Below, one piece after another: positions 59,224-64,000 of a DNA stretch of 64,000 bases. The position numbers and the translations under genes are program-made. How positions within the stretch are numbered: the stretch's first letter is position 1; each line of letters opens with the position of its first letter. The DNA is taken from the NCBI RefSeq assembly GCF_015706575.1, contig NW_024037051.1, forward strand, positions 17,069,153 through 17,133,152, in the 5' to 3' direction. The DNA comes from Patiria miniata (Eukaryota; Echinodermata; Asteroidea; Valvatida; Asterinidae). A model generated the notes under the pieces. That model did not search any database, was not told the DNA's origin, and saw nothing but the letters and a program-made list of their open reading frames with translations.

Positions 59224-60058
59224 AGTCAATGACCACAATGCGCATGCGTCAGTTGATATCGGAATGGTTCACGGACTGAACTTCCATTTAAAAAAAATCC
59301 TCCATGCTAAGCCATGAATGAGACGAAAAGGCTAAATTTCATTGTATCGATCATCGGGAGTTGATGAAACACAATTTAGGGAACAAAATTCACTTTTGGG
59401 TGGAAAAAAGAAAATGTAAACTTCCCTCCAGGAATTGACCCCCAGCATTCAGATCAGCGATGTTCGACACAGACCACGCTGACCGTAGTGGAATATGCTA
59501 TAAAGGTTGCAGGCCAGTAAATCGGTCCGAAATCGCCTACGCCGGCCAAATCACGATTTGCATGCCCTCAAATTCTTCGCTATTTGAGCATATTGTGGGC
59601 CGTGAACTTGACGGTCTGTAAAAAATTTGGGTTTGAAGCCGTGCACAGGACTGTGAACTTGTAGTTCTGTGCAATTTGGATGAAATTGGAGCCCTACAAG
59701 CGCTCTATTTTGCAATGGAGTGAGGCGTCGTTTTTCAAAATAGCGATGGGCTTCAGGACCATTTTAAGGGGTGATCATCTTCGGATGGAAATTTCTCCTA
59801 AAAGTCATCAGTTAACCCCCGAAAATTGAAAAGAAAATTAAAGATGATGAAATTAGCTTTAATTTGATGCATGTGTGTCTGGAATACCTTGGAGAGTAGC
59901 GAGTATTTTTCCTGAATTTTTGAAGTGGGGGCATTCATCATTGGGGTCTATGGCAGTTTATTTACTGGTCTGCAACCTTTAGAACTTATTCGGAATCAGG
60001 TGACATATTTAGTTGTTCACGTGATATGTTTTACGCATGCGCATTATGGTTATTGACT
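59224..60058. mobile_element. Inverted-repeat element, ~835 bp
   Basis: AGTCAATGACCACAATGCGC at the left and GCGCATTATGGTTATTGACT at the right are inverted and share the inner GCATGCG. A second inverted pair lies inside (AAAGGTTGCAGGCCAGTAAA at 59502 and TTTACTGGTCTGCAACCTTT at 59961). No transposase or other coding frame is seen. It could be one element with stepped arms or one element nested in another. Confidence 0.7.
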
Positions 60059-61525
60059 GTGCGTACACAGTAACTGCTTCCGGTTGGCACGTGCGTTAAT
60101 TAATCGGCTACTGTTCATAATGATACATGTACAGGTTTCAATTTCATTTCGTATTGTAAACATCATTAGCAGTATACATGTAATTCCTATGTCATTCATA
60201 TATATTTTCTAAAAGCTATGATGAATACTAATAATTTCCAAGTACAATGTGCTTTTTTTATACCCGAGTTGAAATAAATTAAAGTAACACACATTTACTC
60301 AAAGCATGCACACAGATCTACAAGTAGAACTCGTAGATTGTACTTAGAGCTGATATGGCTGCTATTTCAACGAGGCATTCTTATGACATTGTATTAGTAC
60401 ATGTAAATAAACTAAACATTATTTTCTTTTATTCACAGATTGATAGGACATTCATAGACACAGAGTTGGAATAATAAACGTGCTACCGACCGTGCCACAA
60501 AATGAGTGAAACCTGAAGTCCCTCAAAATTTAACACGAGGATGAAATTTTAAAAGGATTCTTGCAAAATTACATTTTTCGTACACAAGTTGCGATGACAA
60601 ACTCGTATACAATCTCCACAGTCTTTATATCCGCAACGCCCCTAAACCTGTATGCTCATCGCTCAAGGCGCCACACCCACGCCCCGCATTTTCAAAACCC
60701 TGATGCGTGCACATGGGGTCTAGCAATTAAACAGACAAGTACAAAATGCACCGGACTGACTTACCCAAAACTTCGTCAGCCCCCCTGCTTGGGTCTCCAT
60801 TTCAGCGTGTGTTGCACAGACGACTCGTGTTAATGTAGCTGAAACTCATCAAGATCCAAGTTTGCAGGCAAAATGAGATTGGGAATTGAAAATTGCCCAT
60901 CCGGCGTCCATGAAGCCCAACTGTAGAATCTTTGACTAACTCGCATACATGTACAATGTAGGATTTGAGTTTGTAAAGACGTACATACATTGTAAACGTG
61001 TACTGCAAACACACGTAATCAACTGCCTCCGAACACAACTTGCATTAGCTAAGGAAAGTTATGCGATGTACAATGTACACATTTCTATTGTTTGTAAACA
61101 TTGAGCGCCATTTTGTATGGGTGGGCGCAAGTGCATTTAATTGAATCCGTGGTTGGCAACATATTTTCCCAAAAAAAGAGAAGTCCTCATAATACCCTTT
61201 ATATTACATAAGAAAATAAAGCATGTTTCAGGAACTATTTTGTAGCGTTTGTTGATAATTTGGTATTTTCAACATTCAAATAATATTTTTGTAATTATTA
61301 ATAACAATTCTTCATTGTTGCAGTGTTGGCGTTCCATAGTTTGGCAACCCGCGGTTGCCAAAATGAGTGCCAACCACGTGTCGGCAATAGAAATGTCTAC
61401 ACGTATACTCCAATGGCATTTTGTCAGAGTGTCCATCCCCCCCCCCCGACATCAGTTGTGTTGCGTAATACGGACAAATAGCGACTTCATATTAAGTAAA
61501 TAATAAAAAAAAAATTGTAACGCTT
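60059..61525. other. Gene-free stretch
   Basis: AT-rich with ACATGTA words and a C9 run near 61438. Open frames near 60.6-61.0 and 61.3 kb lack domains. Confidence 0.45.
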
Positions 61526-61529
61526 GTAT

Positions 61530-61700
61530 AGCGCTTTCGGCCACGAGGTAGCCGAAATCAGCGCACATTCAGTCCTCTACCCTAGGTATACCCATTCATA
61601 CTGGGTGGAGAGAGGCAATTGTAGTTAAGTGTCTTGCCCAAAGGCACAGACACCATGTTCCTGGTAGGGTTATAACCCACGCACCATTGTACATTGTACA
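61530..61700 (-). mobile_element. SINE fragment (minus)
   Basis: Contains ACTGGGTGGAGAGAGGCAAT, GTTAAGTGTCTTGCCCAAAG and GTTATAACCCACGCACC, the reverse of the SINE core and head seen at 35243. It begins with the tail-like AACGCTTGTATAGCGCTTTC. Confidence 0.65.
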
Positions 61701-61710
61701 TGTACGTGGG

Positions 61711-62215
61711 CAGTGGCGTAGCAAGGTCATTTTTATTGGGGGGGGGGGGGTTAACAATTTTTTGAAAAGGGCACTTGCACAGTGGTGAAATGTAGACGTT
61801 ATTTTCTCGCAAGACTTGGCCCCCGTACAATCCAAAAAGCGGAAGGGGGGAGGGGCTGTTACTATCTGTCGATGGGGGCGCTGTTCGTAACCGACGATTA
61901 TGTATACACTAAACGGACAATATGCCATGTGGTACGTGCTTTTAATTTCAGGGCGAGACATGCGTGAAATACAAAAAAGGCACCCGGAACTGCTGCTGAT
62001 GGAACAAAAAAGGGCACAACTTGTTTTTAAAAAGGGCACTTAATTGTTCAGAAAAAGGCACGTCTTAACAAAAAGGGTACTCTGTACAAAATATGGGGGG
62101 GGGGGGGGGGGGGGGTAAGCACTGGTGAAAAAGGGCATTTGAATGGGAAAGGGCACTTTAAAAAAAATAAATACATGTACATGTAGCCCCCCTCCCGTCT
62201 TCGCCTATGAGCTAA
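61711..62215. mobile_element. Degenerate hAT-like MITE with AAAGGGCAC array (tentative)
   Basis: Starts CAGTGGCGTAGCAAGG, like the hAT MITE at 57976, then a G run. The interior repeats AAAAAGGGCAC about eight times (61757 to 62150) at irregular spacing. The right end (TCTTCGCCTATGAG) is a poor match to the left, and no duplication is visible. Confidence 0.4.
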
Positions 62216-62219
62216 TTAG

Positions 62220-63196
62220 AATTACGTCAAACAATTAAGATAAAGTATGCTTGAAATCTTGTATGGATCCTTTGAAAACGTAATGACTAAACTCTGGATG
62301 ACGTGAATGCAATGCACTTTGTACACCTTATACAGTCATGTACAGGTATACTAATGTATGATACGGGTACAGAATGAAATGCCTTTTCTCTATTCTTGAC
62401 CTAACACAGTTTTCAACATATTACAAGTCAGTGCAGGCTTCATTCAACTTTATTCCATATCAATTTGAATTACAAACACTCTTAGTTAAGATATCCTGAA
62501 AAACATAAATCCCCAATAAAATACGCAAACAATCCCATAAATCGATTAAATCACACTCTTATTGTTTAAAACCTGTACAGAAAAGAATATCAAGAATTAT
62601 TTCTTATATGATATTGGTTTAACAACACCATTAACCACAAATTCTAATTTCAGTTTGTGAGAACCCCAATGATTATCAACAATGCGAAATTGCTTGGGTT
62701 TGAAAAACAGATACAGTATGTAGGTTTGAAATTATTTTGCATATTGCTCCAAAAAACAATTCACCTTTTCATAAATCTCCAAAATCAAGTTCCCTGCATA
62801 AAATCTCAAGTATTGCGGATAAAATCATCACCAGATACATTGTAAATATTGCATGTACATTTGTACATGTACAAACTGTATCTATACTGTAGAAAAAAGT
62901 ACAATTTACACAGATGTACAATTTCTTCAGTTCTCATGGGATTTCATCATAATTTTCAGTTGAATCATCAAACATTTACAATCAAATTAATGTTACATGT
63001 GTACATTTTTGTACATTTAGATGTACATGTACTTGTGTCATCCCGAATATTACTTCAATTTCTATGGAGGCCATGATGCATTGTGGGAATACTTTCCACC
63101 CGTGTCAAACCGTGTCCCCCCTCCCCCCCCCCCAAAAAAAAACCCCACCAAATTAAACATGTACTAAATTTAAAAATGGGAAAGAAATAACACAAA
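62220..63196. other. Gene-free stretch; possible 3' UTR of minus-strand gene
   Basis: No exon recognised. The part nearest 63196 would be the 3' UTR of the minus-strand exon that ends there. ACATGTAC words cluster near 62850-63030. Confidence 0.4.
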
Positions 63197-63350
63197 TTAT
63201 CTGGACTCAAAGACAACATCTCTCATTGCACGGTCTCGGACCGTAGAAGTCCGGCTGTTGGTGGAGGTTGTCTTGGGTGCTCTCATGACCGGTTTGTTCA
63301 GCATCTTCTTCAGTTTGGCCTCAGACTCAATATTCACATCTTCCTCAGCT
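63197..63350 (-). CDS. Last coding exon of an unidentified gene (C-terminal 50 residues)
   Basis: On the minus strand a strong acceptor (CTTTTCTTTGACAG) at 63351-63364 precedes an open frame of one base plus 50 codons ending in TAA (63199-63197). It begins AEEDVNIESEAKLKKMLNKP, continues VMRAPKTTSTNSRTSTVRDR and ends AMRDVVFESR. The composition is charged and Ser/Thr-rich, like a cytoplasmic or nuclear protein tail. Codon use and the splice site make a real exon likely. I do not recognise the family. The preceding exons should lie beyond 64000. Confidence 0.65.
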
Positions 63351-63364
63351 CTGTCAAAGAAAAG

Positions 63365-64000
63365 CAAGAAACAACTGTTGGATTTGGTAACTACACTAAG
63401 AATTGCATAATCAAATTAAGATTTTGTGTGCAAGGCATTGAATAGTCGGAAACTCCCGGAATTTGGCAACTTCAGTTTTGTCTCCAGTCTCCAGCTAAGC
63501 ACGGAAAATATTTACTCAGCAAAATTAGGTAACCGGCCAAAATTTCATGTGTTGTGCAATTGCGTGTGGCTGGTACTCAGCTGATTTGTGCTTAGGACTC
63601 AAATTTGCTGGCCAGCATTTTCTGCATGGCAGCTCCATAAATTTGGTTCAGCTCAATATAGCTTCTTTTCCTGTTAACTTTGAGAAAATCCAATACCATG
63701 TAGCCAAAGCCTAGATTGTTTTATTTGCTCTTGGTTGTAAAAGATTGAGCTAGAGATTTAGCTGAAGCTGGAGTAAAGCCAAGGTTTTTGTAAACCTCAA
63801 CGAACTAAGTCCTCCCAAACTTGTGCAGTTTGATGTAATACACCTGCCCCTTCAGAGATAAATTTGTTAAGTAATTAATTAGATTGATGTATCTATTCAA
63901 CGAGCTGCAGAGTTTTAGTTTCCCTTTGTGTGAAGCCCTCGAAACCACCACCTCCCATGAATATTCACCAGTGTGTCCCCTGAAAATTAGAAATGTGAAA
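63365..64000 (-). other. Probable intron of the minus-strand gene
   Basis: The sequence upstream of the exon at 63197-63350 on the minus strand shows no second exon before the window ends. No repeat was recognised. Confidence 0.4.

Overview
This window is invertebrate animal (metazoan) nuclear DNA. Genes are spliced and far apart, introns run to several kilobases, and the sequence is full of short DNA-transposon relics, tRNA-derived SINEs, minisatellites and ACATGT/homopolymer tracts. A SoxF-type HMG-box gene and a WSC+Sushi transmembrane protein point to a deuterostome. The repeat character suggests an echinoderm or other ambulacrarian, but that is inference; no species marker is visible. 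Two runs of exactly 500 N are scaffold gaps.

Layout. 1-6738: a tandem satellite of about 32 monomers of about 218 bp, running into a gap (6739-7238). 7239-10265: gene-free upstream DNA and a GC-rich promoter-like zone. 10266-17339: a two-exon SoxF transcription factor gene (+) with a 5.6-kb intron inside the HMG box, followed by a probable 2.4-kb 3' UTR. 17.3-47.8 kb: an accessory stretch with no gene I can establish. It holds fold-back elements carrying TGACGTCA palindromes, a palindromic dispersed element, a polypurine minisatellite, a dispersed family with CAGT repeats, SINEs, a fold-back with a telomere-like loop, and one weak candidate first exon near 30.25 kb. 47773-48272: second gap. 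48273-48960: a tandem repeat with nuclear-receptor-like half sites. 49330-55724: a six-exon gene (+) that I assembled by splice phase. It encodes signal sequence, WSC domain, Sushi/CCP domain, Ser/Thr-rich stalk, one membrane helix and a cytoplasmic tail with two matching Tyr motifs; the WSC exon carries one apparent extra base. 55.7-63.2 kb: MITEs (a PIF/Harbinger-type element with a nested second element, a hAT-type element with a perfect 8-bp target duplication) and an 835-bp inverted-repeat element. 63197-63350: the last coding exon of an unidentified gene on the minus strand.

The genes do not form an operon or an obvious pathway. SoxF proteins are DNA-binding regulators of endodermal and vascular-type programmes in other animals; the WSC-CCP protein looks like a surface receptor or adhesion protein. 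I saw no retroviral, LTR, Polinton or toxin-gene fossil, no confident functional tRNA or rRNA gene, and no CRISPR array. Most other open frames are short and look like chance.
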